Positions 18,018 to 26,798 of a DNA stretch of 64,000 nucleotides are shown here, in pieces. The translations under genes were made by a program, and so were the position numbers. Below the pieces are notes generated by a model, which did not search any database, was not told the origin of the DNA, and worked only from the letters and a program-made list of their open reading frames with translations. This DNA comes from Enterobacter sp. C2. GTDB taxonomy: Bacteria; Pseudomonadota; Gammaproteobacteria; Enterobacterales; Enterobacteriaceae. Position 1 is the first letter of the stretch; each line of letters starts with the position of its first letter. The stretch spans positions 2,852,001 to 2,916,000 of the forward strand of contig NZ_CP082269.1 in assembly GCF_019880405.1 (NCBI RefSeq), written 5' to 3'.

Positions 18018-18271
18018 TGGGTGCGGTGACGCTGCGCATCACTGGCGCACAGCTGCTGTGCCAGGATGAACATCCGTCGCTGCTGGCGGCGTTAGAGTTC
18101 CACAAGGTCAACGTAGAGTATCAGTGCCGGCAGGGCTACTGCGGCTCCTGCCGTACCCGGCTGATTGCTGGTCAGGTTGAGTGGCTCACCGAGCCGCTGG
18201 CCTTTATCCAGGCCGGGGAGATCCTCCCCTGCTGCTGTCGCGCCATGGGCGATATTGAACTCGATCTGTAG
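18017..18271 (+). CDS. yfaE: YfaE, [2Fe-2S] ferredoxin for NrdB cofactor maintenance
   Basis: 84 residues. The plant-type ferredoxin motif is Cys37-x4-Cys42-x2-Cys45 with the distal ligand among Cys72-74. In E. coli YfaE supplies electrons to assemble and maintain the diferric-tyrosyl radical of NrdB. The start overlaps the nrdB stop (TAATG), so translation is coupled and it is the last gene of the nrd operon. In E. coli inaA follows; here a convergent regulator gene follows instead. Confidence 0.95.
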   Translation: MGAVTLRITGAQLLCQDEHPSLLAALEFHKVNVEYQCRQGYCGSCRTRLIAGQVEWLTEPLAFIQAGEILPCCCRAMGDIELDL

Positions 18272-18288
18272 TTGGCGACCGGCAAATA

Positions 18289-18324
18289 TAAAAAATCCCT
18301 GAGCACACACATGTTCAGGGATAA
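18289..18324 (-). terminator. Terminator for the orphan winged-helix gene (possibly bidirectional)
   Basis: The inverted repeat ATCCCTGA...TCAGGGAT with a 12-base loop is followed on the minus strand by TTTTTTATATTT, a convincing U-tract. On the plus strand only AAATTT follows, so termination of the nrd operon would be weaker. Confidence 0.75.
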
Positions 18325-18357
18325 ATTTCCGGGTTGACATCACTCACGCCGGAATAG

Positions 18358-18795
18358 CTAACTCTCCGTTATTTTCTCAGGGCAGCGCTGGAGTTCACTG
18401 ACCCTGTAATAGATTGGCGTAATATCAACGTAGTTAATGATATAGCCGCTTCCCCTGACGTTGGCGATGAAATCATCAGGTAATCCCAGCAGACTCAGTC
18501 GACGATTGAGGTTTCTTAATACCTGCCACAGGCGCTGGCTCGATGGCACCAGATCGTTCTCCTCCCACACCACGCGCAGCAGCTCCTCGCGCGGTACCGT
18601 CGCATGACGGCCATGCTGTAAAAGATAGACAAACAGATGCAGCATCGTATGGTTAAATAATACCGAGCCAAAGATAAATGATTTATCGGCGCTTCCCTGC
18701 GGCAGGCGATAAAGCCTTCGGTTTTCAATCTCGAAGTGAATTTCTTTGCCTATTACGTAACCGTATAGCCGATATCCCATCGTATCTTTACTCAT
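18358..18795 (-). CDS. Orphan winged-helix (OmpR/CadC-type) DNA-binding protein
   Basis: 145 residues that I do not recognise as a named gene. Residues about 35-125 look like a Trans_reg_C winged helix: VPREELLRVVWEEN is followed by a recognition-helix-like stretch (SSQRLWQVLRNLNRRL) and the wing ending FIANVRGSGYIINY, the usual GYxxN-type finish. There is no receiver domain and no membrane segment after it, unlike CadC or ToxR, and the protein stops about 20 residues past the wing. It is short but has its own terminator and leader. It sits where E. coli has inaA and glpQ. The ATG at 18795 follows AAGAGAT closely; Met6 is an alternative. It is probably a small cytoplasmic regulator, target unknown. 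Confidence 0.75.
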   Translation of the reverse strand: MSKDTMGYRLYGYVIGKEIHFEIENRRLYRLPQGSADKSFIFGSVLFNHTMLHLFVYLLQHGRHATVPREELLRVVWEENDLVPSSQRLWQVLRNLNRRLSLLGLPDDFIANVRGSGYIINYVDITPIYYRVSELQRCPEKITES

Positions 18796-19110
18796 ATCTC
18801 TTAAAACTGTCCGTAGAGTGCCGTTCGATCCTTATTTCATAAGCCGCACTGATAATAAGAACGATTATATGGCGATAGTGAATACTTTCAACATACAGCC
18901 CGGCGCTTATTTTTACACGCCGCGATGCATGTAAATAAATTATTGTTCGACGTTAACAGCAATATTTAGCGTTAAATAGTGAAAAAAGGTAAACAGAGAG
19001 TCGCACTGGGTCATCCAGGATCGTTGCGCGGATCATCAACATAATCTATTGATTTTACATGATTAATAAGAACTAAATGCTACCGCAACCTTACCTGTTT
19101 CCTGGATATA
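18796..19110 (-). other. AT-rich leader region of the orphan regulator
   Basis: About 315 bases between the orphan regulator and the glpT terminator contain no gene. The stretch is markedly more AT-rich than its surroundings, as often seen upstream of H-NS-silenced accessory regulators. No trace of a glpQ coding sequence is visible. I see no confident promoter. Confidence 0.45.
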
Positions 19111-19134
19111 AAAAAAGGGCCTTGCGGCCCTTTT
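19111..19134 (-). terminator. Rho-independent terminator of glpT
   Basis: Stem GGGCC/GGCCC (19117-19121 and 19126-19130, loop TTGC), extended by A-T pairs, is followed on the minus strand by a run of T. It lies 20-40 bases after the glpT stop, so glpT is monocistronic here. Confidence 0.85.
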
Positions 19135-19149
19135 CTATTTTAGTATTTA

Positions 19150-20499
19150 TTAACGACGCGCCAGCATCTCCGCATGGTGCCGTTTTTCACCGAACATCAC
19201 CACAATCAGCAGCAATACGGCCAGCACGCTTCCGCCGATCATCACCATAAAGCCACCGTCCCAGCCGAAGAAGTCAACGGTATAGCCTACGATGGCGCTC
19301 GCCGCCACCGAACCGCCCAGGTAACCAAACAGGCCGGTAAAGCCAGCCGCCGTACCAGCCGCTTTTTTCGGGGCCAGCTCCAGGGCATGCAGACCAATCA
19401 GCATCACCGGGCCATAGATAAGGAAGCCGATAACAATCATGCAGGCCATATCCACGCCTGGGTTGCCCGCCGGGTTAAGCCAGTACACCACGGTAGCAAT
19501 GGTCACCAGCGTCATAAAGAATACGCCCGTTGCACCACGGTTACCTTTGAACACCTTATCCGACATCCAGCCGCACAGCAGGGTGCCAGGGATCCCCGCA
19601 TATTCATAGAGGAAGTAGGCCCAAGAGGATTTATCCAGCGCAAAATGCTTCACCTCACGCAGGTAGGTCGGCGACCAGTCGAGGATGCCGTAACGCAGCA
19701 GATAGACAAAGACGTTGGCTATCGCGATGTACCACAGCAGCTTGTTAGGCAGGACATACTTCATGAAGATCTGTTTAGCGGTCAGCTCCTCTTCGTGCTG
19801 CTCGCTATAGTCATCAGGATAGTCGTTTTTGTACTCTTCAATAGGGGGCAGCCCCTGAGACTGCGGTGTGTCACGCATCAGCGCAAAGGCAATGATTGCC
19901 ACCACAATCGCACCGAACGCTGGCATATAGAGCGCGGCTTTCCAGTCGTTGAACCAGGCCATCCCCAGCAGGAACAGCAGAGGCGGGATACCGCCGCCCA
20001 CGTTATGCGCGCAGTTCCACACTGAGACAATGCCGCCGCGCTCTTTCTGCGACCACCAGTGAACCATAGTACGTCCGCACGGTGGCCATCCCATTCCCTG
20101 GAACCAACCGCAGAGGAAAAGCAGGACAAACATCACGGCAATGCTCGACGTCGCCCACGGCACGAAGCCCATAAACAGCATCACCGCTGCTGCCAGAATT
20201 AGACCGGCAGGGAGGAAAACGCGTGGATTAGAGCGATCCGATACTGAGCCCATAATGAACTTGGAGAAACCGTAGGCAATGGAGATGCCCGACAGTGCGA
20301 ATCCGAGATCGCCGCGTGAGAACCCCTGCTCCACCAGATAGGGCATGGCGAGGGCGAAGTTTTTACGCACCAGATAGTACGCCGCGTAGCCAAAGAAGAT
20401 GCCGATGAAGATTTGCCAGCGCAAACGGCGGTATAGGGGATCAATTTCTGCTTTTCCCAGGCGCGCCTGATGTGGCGCTGGTTTAAAGATACTGAGCAT
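19150..20499 (-). CDS. glpT: GlpT, glycerol-3-phosphate/phosphate antiporter
   Basis: 449 residues (E. coli 452) from the ATG at 20499, which follows GGAGG; the open frame upstream of it has no support. It is a 12-helix major facilitator protein; Arg45 ([15 protein letters not shown]), one of the two phosphate-binding arginines in E. coli GlpT, is conserved, as is [13 protein letters not shown] after helix 2. It imports glycerol-3-phosphate in exchange for phosphate and is also the known uptake route for fosfomycin. It is divergent from glpABC over a shared control region. The periplasmic phosphodiesterase gene glpQ, normally next, is missing. Confidence 0.97.
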   Translation of the reverse strand: MLSIFKPAPHQARLGKAEIDPLYRRLRWQIFIGIFFGYAAYYLVRKNFALAMPYLVEQGFSRGDLGFALSGISIAYGFSKFIMGSVSDRSNPRVFLPAGLILAAAVMLFMGFVPWATSSIAVMFVLLFLCGWFQGMGWPPCGRTMVHWWSQKERGGIVSVWNCAHNVGGGIPPLLFLLGMAWFNDWKAALYMPAFGAIVVAIIAFALMRDTPQSQGLPPIEEYKNDYPDDYSEQHEEELTAKQIFMKYVLPNKLLWYIAIANVFVYLLRYGILDWSPTYLREVKHFALDKSSWAYFLYEYAGIPGTLLCGWMSDKVFKGNRGATGVFFMTLVTIATVVYWLNPAGNPGVDMACMIVIGFLIYGPVMLIGLHALELAPKKAAGTAAGFTGLFGYLGGSVAASAIVGYTVDFFGWDGGFMVMIGGSVLAVLLLIVVMFGEKRHHAEMLARR

Positions 20500-20592
20500 G
20501 TAGCCTCCGTGGCCAACGATTAAATTTGTAGGGTTTAAGTGTCTCACCACTTCAGCGAGGCGGCGATGTTAAGGAATATCGGTCATTGTTAC

Positions 20593-20743
20593 TGTGAATT
20601 CACGCACAGATTGTTACAGAAATATGACAGAATGCGCAAAAAAGCGCATTAAGCCACAAATTAACTTTCGAATCACGCTCGGTAGTGCTCGAAATCAAAC
20701 AAAAATTCGATCCTTCATGGCTAAATGATAAAAAAACGAACAT
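20593..20743. promoter_or_regulatory. glpT-glpABC divergent control region: CRP and GlpR sites
   Basis: TGTGAATTCACGCACA (20593-20608) fits the CRP consensus TGTGA-N6-TCACA with one mismatch. TGCTCGAAATCAAACA (20686-20701) matches the GlpR operator TGTTCGAAAACGAACA at 13 of 16 positions. A further half-site ACGAACAT ends at 20743, just before glpA. This predicts glycerol-3-phosphate induction through GlpR and catabolite control through CRP in both directions, as in E. coli. FNR/ArcA sites were not resolved. Confidence 0.7.
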
Positions 20744-20754
20744 GAGGGCAGAGA

Positions 20755-22380
20755 ATGGCTGTTCACGATCCTCACCATAGCGATGTGATTATCATTGGCG
20801 GCGGCGCGACCGGGGCGGGCATAGCACGCGACTGTGCTCTGCGCGGGCTAAACGTTGTGCTGGTCGAGCGCCATGACATTGCCACCGGCGCCACCGGGCG
20901 TAATCACGGCCTGCTGCACAGCGGCGCACGCTATGCGGTTACCGATAATGAATCCGCCCGCGAGTGCATTGCCGAAAACCAGATCCTCAAACGCATCGCC
21001 CGTCACTGTGTAGAAGCCACCGACGGGCTGTTCATTACCCTTCCCGAAGACGATCTCGCGTTTCAGCACACCTTTATTACCGCCTGCATCTCGGCGGGTA
21101 TTGATGCCGAAGCCATCGATCCTCTTCTCGCTCGTCGGCTGGAGCCTGCCGTCAACCCGGCACTGATTGGCGCGGTTAAGGTCCCGGACGGCACCGTCGA
21201 TCCCTTCCGACTCACGGCGGCTAATATGCTGGATGCCCAGGAGCATGGGGCGCGTATCCTGACGGGCCATGAGGTCACTGGCCTGATTCGTCAGGGAGAT
21301 CGCGTGTGCGGCGTGCGGCTCTTTAATACGCACTATCGTGAGCACAGCGAACGGTATGCCAGCGTCGTGGTTAACGCGGCGGGTATCTGGGGGCAGCGCA
21401 TTGCCGACTATGCCGATCTCGCTATTCGGATGTTCCCGGCTAAAGGATCGCTGCTGATCCTCGATCATCGCATTAATCACCATGTGATCAACCGCTGCCG
21501 AAAACCTGCCGACGCCGACATTCTGGTGCCCGGCGATACCATTTCGTTAATTGGCACCACCTCAACCCGCATTGACTATAGCGAGATCGACGCCAACCGG
21601 GTGACGCCTGAAGAGGTCGATATTCTGCTGCGTGAGGGTGAGAAACTGGCTCCCATAATGGGCAGAACGCGCATCCTGCGCGCCTATGCCGGGGTGCGCC
21701 CGCTGGTGGCAAGCGATGATGATCCGACCGGGCGCAGCGTCAGCCGCGGCATTGTGCTGCTCGACCATGCCCAACGCGACGGGCTGGAGGGGTTTATCAC
21801 CATTACCGGCGGGAAGCTGATGACCTATCGCCTGATGGCGGAGTGGGCGACCGACGCCGTGTGCCGCAAGCTTAACCATAGCGTCCCCTGCACTACCGCC
21901 CGCGATCCGCTGCCGGGCTCACGAGAGCCGATCGACACCGCACGGAAGACCCTCTCACTCCCCGCTCCGCTGCGCGGCTCGGCCCTCTATCGCCATGGCG
22001 ATCGCGTTTCCGCCTGGCCTGAGGAGACGCGCCACAGCCGCAGCCTGGTGTGCGAGTGCGAGGCCGTCACCGCCGGGGAGGTGCAGTATGCGGTTGAACA
22101 TCTTAACGTGCGCTCTCTGCTCGATCTGCGCCGCCGAACCCGCGTCGGAATGGGAACCTGCCAGGGAGAACTGTGCGCCTGCCGCGCTGCGGGGCTGCTT
22201 AACCGTCTCAGTGTTACCAATGAGGCACAGACTCTGAGCCAGCTGTCGCAGTTTCTTAACGAGCGCTGGAAAGGCATCCATCCCGTGGCCTGGGGAGATG
22301 CGCTGCGGGAGAGCGAGTTTACCCGCTGGGTCTACATGGGACTATGCGGGCTGGAAAAGGGGGAGCCAGATGAACTTTGA
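20755..22380 (+). CDS. glpA: GlpA, anaerobic glycerol-3-phosphate dehydrogenase large (FAD) subunit
   Basis: 541 residues (E. coli 542). The N-terminal Rossmann FAD motif GGGATGAG starts at residue 15. The DAO-type oxidase domain extends to about 370 and ends with the ITGGKLMTYR motif. A C-terminal BFD-like cysteine cluster (CECEAVT and CQGELCAC) follows. GlpA oxidises glycerol-3-phosphate to dihydroxyacetone phosphate and, with GlpB and GlpC, passes electrons to menaquinone for fumarate or nitrate respiration. glpB overlaps its end by 11 bases, so the operon is tightly coupled. Confidence 0.97.
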   Translation: MAVHDPHHSDVIIIGGGATGAGIARDCALRGLNVVLVERHDIATGATGRNHGLLHSGARYAVTDNESARECIAENQILKRIARHCVEATDGLFITLPEDDLAFQHTFITACISAGIDAEAIDPLLARRLEPAVNPALIGAVKVPDGTVDPFRLTAANMLDAQEHGARILTGHEVTGLIRQGDRVCGVRLFNTHYREHSERYASVVVNAAGIWGQRIADYADLAIRMFPAKGSLLILDHRINHHVINRCRKPADADILVPGDTISLIGTTSTRIDYSEIDANRVTPEEVDILLREGEKLAPIMGRTRILRAYAGVRPLVASDDDPTGRSVSRGIVLLDHAQRDGLEGFITITGGKLMTYRLMAEWATDAVCRKLNHSVPCTTARDPLPGSREPIDTARKTLSLPAPLRGSALYRHGDRVSAWPEETRHSRSLVCECEAVTAGEVQYAVEHLNVRSLLDLRRRTRVGMGTCQGELCACRAAGLLNRLSVTNEAQTLSQLSQFLNERWKGIHPVAWGDALRESEFTRWVYMGLCGLEKGEPDEL

Positions 22381-23623
22381 TACGGTAATTATCGGCGGCG
22401 GGCTGGCAGGCTTACTGTGCGGCATAACGCTCACGGCACGCGGCCAGCGCGTTGCCATCGTCAGTCGGGGAAGGAGCGCGCTCAGCTTCTCCTCTGGCTC
22501 GCTGGATCTGCTCTCCCACCTGCCCAACGGCGAGACGGTGACGGATCTCCACGCCGGGCTGGCGAGGCTGGCGGATCTGGCCCCGATGCACCCCTACGCT
22601 CTGCTGGGGCCTGAGCGGGTAATCGAGTATGCCCACGAAGCCCAGCGCCTGCTGGCCAACAGTGGCCTGGTGATGCAGGGGCACGTAGAAAAGCCCCATT
22701 TTCGCGTAACGCCGCTGGGCAGAGTGCGCCCGGCGTGGCTTAGCCCGCAGGAGGCGCCGGTTGCGCCATCGCCGGGCGTGCATGTTGGCATCATCGGCAT
22801 CGAAGGCTTCCTCGACTTTCAGCCAGCGCTTGCCGCTGCCGGGCTGCGCAGGCTGGGCGTTACCGCCACTGCCCACGAAATGAGCCTCCCTGCCCTCGAC
22901 AGTCTGCGTGACAACCCGAGCGAGTTCCGTGCCGTCACTATCGCCCGGGTGCTCGACGATGAGGCGCAGTTTGCCCCGCTCTGCGACGCGCTGCACGCTT
23001 TGAGCCAGGAGCATGATGTGCTCTGGCTGCCTGCCTGCTTTGGCCTGACGGATAACCGCGTCTGGACTCGCCTGAATGAAGCATTACCCGGCAAGGTGCA
23101 GCTCCTGCCTACGCTTCCGCCGTCGGTATTCGGCATGCGGATGCAGACGCTGCTCCAGCGGCAGTTTATTAAAAACGGCGGCATCTGGCTGCCGGGCGAT
23201 GAGGTGCTGAACACCACCGTTAGCGCGGGTCGAGTCAGTGCATTGTGGACGCGCAGGCATGAGGATATTCCCCTCCGTCCACGTCATGTGGTGCTGGCCA
23301 GCGGCAGCTTCTTCAGCAACGGCTTGATTGCTGAACGCCTGGGCATTCGCGAGGCAGTGCTGGGGTTAGAGGTCCAGCAGCCTGAGAGAGGCAACTGGAC
23401 TCGCGACGATCTGTTTGCTGCCCAACCATGGCAGCATGCTGGCGTACGTACCGACAATACGCTGCGCGGCTGGCTAAACGGCGAACGGCTTGAAAATCTC
23501 TACGTTGCCGGTTCGGTGCTGGGCGGTTTCGATGCCATTACCCAGGGATGCGGCGGCGGAGTCTGCGCCGTAACCGCATTACACGCGGCGCGGCAGATCT
23601 GCGCCAGGGAGGATCTGCAATGA
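22370..23623 (+). CDS. glpB: GlpB, anaerobic glycerol-3-phosphate dehydrogenase subunit B
   Basis: 417 residues (E. coli 419). The start ATG at 22370 lies inside the end of glpA behind GGGGGAG and gives the conserved N-terminus MNFDTVIIGGGLAGLLCG with an FAD/NAD-binding glycine motif at residues 9-18. It ends in an IAQGCGGG-like GGFDAITQGCGGGVCAV motif typical of the family. It is thought to bind a flavin and link GlpA to GlpC. It overlaps glpC by four bases (ATGA). It appears more diverged from E. coli GlpB than its neighbours are from theirs. Confidence 0.95.
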   Translation: MNFDTVIIGGGLAGLLCGITLTARGQRVAIVSRGRSALSFSSGSLDLLSHLPNGETVTDLHAGLARLADLAPMHPYALLGPERVIEYAHEAQRLLANSGLVMQGHVEKPHFRVTPLGRVRPAWLSPQEAPVAPSPGVHVGIIGIEGFLDFQPALAAAGLRRLGVTATAHEMSLPALDSLRDNPSEFRAVTIARVLDDEAQFAPLCDALHALSQEHDVLWLPACFGLTDNRVWTRLNEALPGKVQLLPTLPPSVFGMRMQTLLQRQFIKNGGIWLPGDEVLNTTVSAGRVSALWTRRHEDIPLRPRHVVLASGSFFSNGLIAERLGIREAVLGLEVQQPERGNWTRDDLFAAQPWQHAGVRTDNTLRGWLNGERLENLYVAGSVLGGFDAITQGCGGGVCAVTALHAARQICAREDLQ

Positions 23624-24813
23624 GCATGACGCAATTTGAGAGCTGTATAAAGTGCACCGTCTGCACCACCGCCTGTCCGGTAAGCCAGGTGAACCCGGCC
23701 TACAGCGGCCCTAAACAGGCTGGCCCAGACGGGGAGCGCCTGCGGCTAAAGGATCCGGCCCTGTTTGATGAGTCGCTAAGCTACTGTACTAACTGCAAAC
23801 GCTGTGAAACCGCCTGCCCTTCTGGGGTCAACATTGGCGATATTATTCAGCGCGCCCGCGCGCAGTACGCCCAACCTAAAAACGGGCTGCGCAATACCCT
23901 GCTCAGCCACACCGATCTGCTCGGCACGCTCTCTTCCCCGATCGCACCGCTGGTGAATGCCACCACGGGGCTCAAACCGGTGCGCCAGCTGCTCGACAAG
24001 GTACTTCATATTGATCACCGTCGGACGCTGCCCAAATATGCCCGGGGCACCTTTCGCCAGTGGTATCGCCGGCAGGCCAAGTGTCAGGCGGCCTACCCTG
24101 AGCAGGTGGCCTTTTTTCACGGCTGCTATGTGAACTACAACCACCCCCAGTTAGGGAAAGATGTCGTGAAGGTGGCTAACGCGCTGGGGATCGGCGTGCA
24201 GTTGCTGGATAAGGAGCGATGCTGCGGCGTTCCGCTGATGGCAAACGGCTTCTATGATAAAGCTAAAAAGCAGGCGAGGGTGAACCTGCGCGCCCTGGAG
24301 CAGGCCATTGTCGATAACGGTCTGACAACGATAGCGACCTCATCAACCTGTACCCTCACGCTGCGCGATGAGTATCCGCACCTGCTGGATCTGCCCAACG
24401 CCCAACTGCGGTCGCATATCGACCTTGCTACGCGCTGGCTGTGGCGCAGGCTAGACGAGGGACGCACCCTGCCGCTGCGAACGCTACCGTTGACGGTGGC
24501 CTACCATACCCCATGCCATATGGAGAAGATGGGCTGGACGCTCTACAGCCTGGAGCTGCTGCGGAAAATCCCGGGGGTGAACGTCATCGTACTGGACTCT
24601 CAGTGCTGCGGCATTGCCGGAACCTACGGTTTTAAAACCGAGAACTACCCCACCTCGCAGGCAATTGGTGCGCCGCTGTTTCAGCAGATTGAAGCGAGCG
24701 GCGCAGACATCGTGGTGACCGACTGCGAAACCTGCAAATGGCAGATAGAGATGTCCACCTCCAAACGCTGTGAACATCCCATTACTCTGCTGGCGCAGGC
24801 GCTGGCAGAGTAG
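23620..24813 (+). CDS. glpC: GlpC, anaerobic glycerol-3-phosphate dehydrogenase iron-sulfur subunit
   Basis: 397 residues (E. coli 396). Two [4Fe-4S] motifs lie near the N-terminus: CIKCTVCTTACP (Cys9, 12, 15, 19) and CTNCKRCETACP. Two CCG domains follow, with CCGVP and CCGIAG motifs as in HdrB-type proteins. GlpC anchors GlpAB to the inner membrane and transfers electrons to the quinone pool. The start at 23620 follows GGAGG by seven bases and overlaps the glpB stop by four bases; MTQF at codon 3 is an alternative. The convergent yfaY gene begins only 13 bases after the stop, with no obvious terminator. Confidence 0.96.
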   Translation: MSMTQFESCIKCTVCTTACPVSQVNPAYSGPKQAGPDGERLRLKDPALFDESLSYCTNCKRCETACPSGVNIGDIIQRARAQYAQPKNGLRNTLLSHTDLLGTLSSPIAPLVNATTGLKPVRQLLDKVLHIDHRRTLPKYARGTFRQWYRRQAKCQAAYPEQVAFFHGCYVNYNHPQLGKDVVKVANALGIGVQLLDKERCCGVPLMANGFYDKAKKQARVNLRALEQAIVDNGLTTIATSSTCTLTLRDEYPHLLDLPNAQLRSHIDLATRWLWRRLDEGRTLPLRTLPLTVAYHTPCHMEKMGWTLYSLELLRKIPGVNVIVLDSQCCGIAGTYGFKTENYPTSQAIGAPLFQQIEASGADIVVTDCETCKWQIEMSTSKRCEHPITLLAQALAE

Positions 24814-24826
24814 CTAACAAGCCAGA

Positions 24827-26026
24827 TTAGCCAACAAACAGGGAGTCGACGACGTTGACCCAGCCGTGCTCGCTGGCGACATCTTTACCGCTGAGCCAGC
24901 GGCGCAGCATGTTCAGGGCCATCATCGCACACACTTCCTGGCGCACCGCCACGCCGTGGCGTCCGGTAGCGAACTTCACTCGCAGCGCGTGGGTGCCCTG
25001 CGGCGTGGCGAGGGCAAAGTTAATATACTCCTCGTCCAGCCCACCGACGGTCAGGGCCAGCCCGGCCAGATGACGGTTACGTAGCTCGGCTGCCCAGCGT
25101 GCGGTCTGCTCTAACGTGTCTGCCTGGAACGGCAGCACCTCGCTTGCCAGCAGCGGGGCGGAAGCACGGGAGAGCTGCAGCGCCAGCAGGCCGCTGGTAA
25201 ACTGCTCGCTAACGGTCAGACTCAGCTGCTGCTCACGCATCTTCTCCGCCAGCAGCGCCGGTAGCCCCTGGGTACCTTCAAAGATCAGGCTCTCGCCAGC
25301 GACGCGCTGCACCTCTGGCCACAGCGCCTCCATGGCTTCACGCTGCTCCGCCGGGCCGGTCAGCTTCAGCTCGATGATCGGCATGGATGAGCGGTAGCCC
25401 ATCACTACCCCCTCCGGCAGCTGGAGATGTTCGAGGCTCTGGGCCAGATCGCTCTCAGAGCGGCCAAAGGTAGTCAGGCGTAAGCAGACTGGCGGTGACG
25501 GTAGGCTAAAGCGCTCCCGCAGGCGCGGCAGGATCTCCTGCTGCACCATCACCTTGAACTCAGAGGGGACACCCGGCGTAAAGAACATCAGGCAGCGGTT
25601 GAGCTTGATGGCAAAGCCGCAGGCAGTGCCCACCGGGTTATCAATCAGCTCCGCGCTGGCCGGGATCTCCGCCTGCTTGCGGTTGCTGGGCGCCATTACA
25701 CGTCCGCGCTCGGTGAAGAAGCGCTCCATGTGGCTCAGCCATGCCTCATGCAGCACCAGCCCTTCGCCCGCAGCGGTAGCCGCCGCCAGCGCACTGAGAT
25801 CGTCGCTGGTCGGGCCCAGGCCACCGTTAACAATTAAGATATCAGCGTGCTCGCTGCGCTCGTGCAGAATAGCAACCAGATCGTTAAGGCTGTCGCCCAC
25901 GGTGTTGCGGCGCGTCAGCGGCAGCCCTTCGGTGAAAAACAGATCGGCAAGCCATGCAGCGTTAGTATCCACAATCTGGCCGTGCAGGACTTCATCCCCG
26001 GTAGACAGCATTTCCACATTTATCAT
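24827..26026 (-). CDS. yfaY: YfaY, CinA-like protein with degenerate deamidase domain
   Basis: 399 residues (E. coli YfaY about 400). The N-terminal molybdopterin-binding/COG1058 domain (about 1-170) has EMLSTGDEVLHGQIVDTN and NGGLGPTSDD, associated with ADP-ribose pyrophosphatase activity in CinA proteins. The C-terminal region corresponds to the nicotinamide mononucleotide deamidase domain, but the active-site stretch that reads AES-x-TGG in PncC is replaced by SEQFTSG, so deamidase activity is probably lost, as reported for E. coli YfaY. The start ATG follows GGAGAT. It is convergent with glpC and upstream of yfaZ on the same strand. Confidence 0.88.
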   Translation of the reverse strand: MINVEMLSTGDEVLHGQIVDTNAAWLADLFFTEGLPLTRRNTVGDSLNDLVAILHERSEHADILIVNGGLGPTSDDLSALAAATAAGEGLVLHEAWLSHMERFFTERGRVMAPSNRKQAEIPASAELIDNPVGTACGFAIKLNRCLMFFTPGVPSEFKVMVQQEILPRLRERFSLPSPPVCLRLTTFGRSESDLAQSLEHLQLPEGVVMGYRSSMPIIELKLTGPAEQREAMEALWPEVQRVAGESLIFEGTQGLPALLAEKMREQQLSLTVSEQFTSGLLALQLSRASAPLLASEVLPFQADTLEQTARWAAELRNRHLAGLALTVGGLDEEYINFALATPQGTHALRVKFATGRHGVAVRQEVCAMMALNMLRRWLSGKDVASEHGWVNVVDSLFVG

Positions 26027-26108
26027 TGGTATCTCCGTACTCTCCCTTACCTGTTGTGGGAGTACTATAACGCATGGAGAAGCAAATAGCGGCAGGATCC
26101 AGCAGGAG

Positions 26109-26133
26109 AAAAGGCGCGGCAGAGCGCCGCGCC
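26109..26133 (-). terminator. Rho-independent terminator of yfaZ
   Basis: Stem GGCGCGGC/GCCGCGCC (26113-26120 and 26126-26133, loop AGAGC) is followed on the minus strand by TTTTCT. It lies just after the yfaZ stop. Confidence 0.8.
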
Positions 26134-26139
26134 GGAGGA

Positions 26140-26682
26140 TTAGAAGCTGGCGTTCACCCCAACGTAGGGGCCATCGGCTAGCGCATTGTCGCGATTGCCG
26201 TCTTTACCCGCCAGGTTCAGGTAACGATAGCCCGCTTCAATACTCAGCGGACGCATGATGGTCCAGCGCGCACCGGCGTTGGCTTCCTGATAGCTGTCGA
26301 TACCGCTGGAGAGCGAGTCCGGAGAGTAGTAGTACTCGCCAAACAGGCGGAAGCTGTCGCCGATCGGCCACTGCAGGCCGCCGCCTACCGCTGCGGCATA
26401 GCCCTCGTCACCGTCGTTCGGATTGGTATAGATACCTTTACCGCCAACGGTCGCCAGCAACGGCCCGAGCGGCAGATTAAGGCCCAGCCCCAGACCGGCG
26501 GCGTCGCCGTCGTCATCGCTGTGCGTCCAGTTGCCGCTCAGCGCCAGGCCGCTGGTTTCCGTACCAAATCCGGCCGCCAGGTTGGTGTAGTGCTCCCCTG
26601 CCTGACCGCTGAGGCTCAGCGCGCTGGCCGATGCCGATACCAGCATCAGGCTGGCCACTCCCCACAAAATTCTTTTATCCAT
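26140..26682 (-). CDS. yfaZ: YfaZ family outer-membrane protein
   Basis: 180 residues from the ATG at 26682, matching the family length. The start is chosen because MDKRILWGVASLMLVSASASALS is a good signal peptide with cleavage near ASA-LS. The mature part is rich in alternating aromatic and small residues (SLSGQAGEHYTNLAAGFG, GEYYYSPDS, EAGYRYLN) and ends in Phe (VNASF), consistent with a small outer-membrane beta-barrel. Function unknown; the YfaZ family is annotated only by sequence. It is monocistronic, with its own terminator, and lies beyond the menE end. Confidence 0.85.
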   Translation of the reverse strand: MDKRILWGVASLMLVSASASALSLSGQAGEHYTNLAAGFGTETSGLALSGNWTHSDDDGDAAGLGLGLNLPLGPLLATVGGKGIYTNPNDGDEGYAAAVGGGLQWPIGDSFRLFGEYYYSPDSLSSGIDSYQEANAGARWTIMRPLSIEAGYRYLNLAGKDGNRDNALADGPYVGVNASF

Positions 26683-26798
26683 TGCCCTTTTCCATACAAA
26701 AAAATGTAATACGCCCAAAACCGGCACAGTGTACAAGCCTTTCAGGCTGGCCGATGGGCGAAAAGTGTTTTACACGGTTTAGCGGCGCAGGGGAAGCG

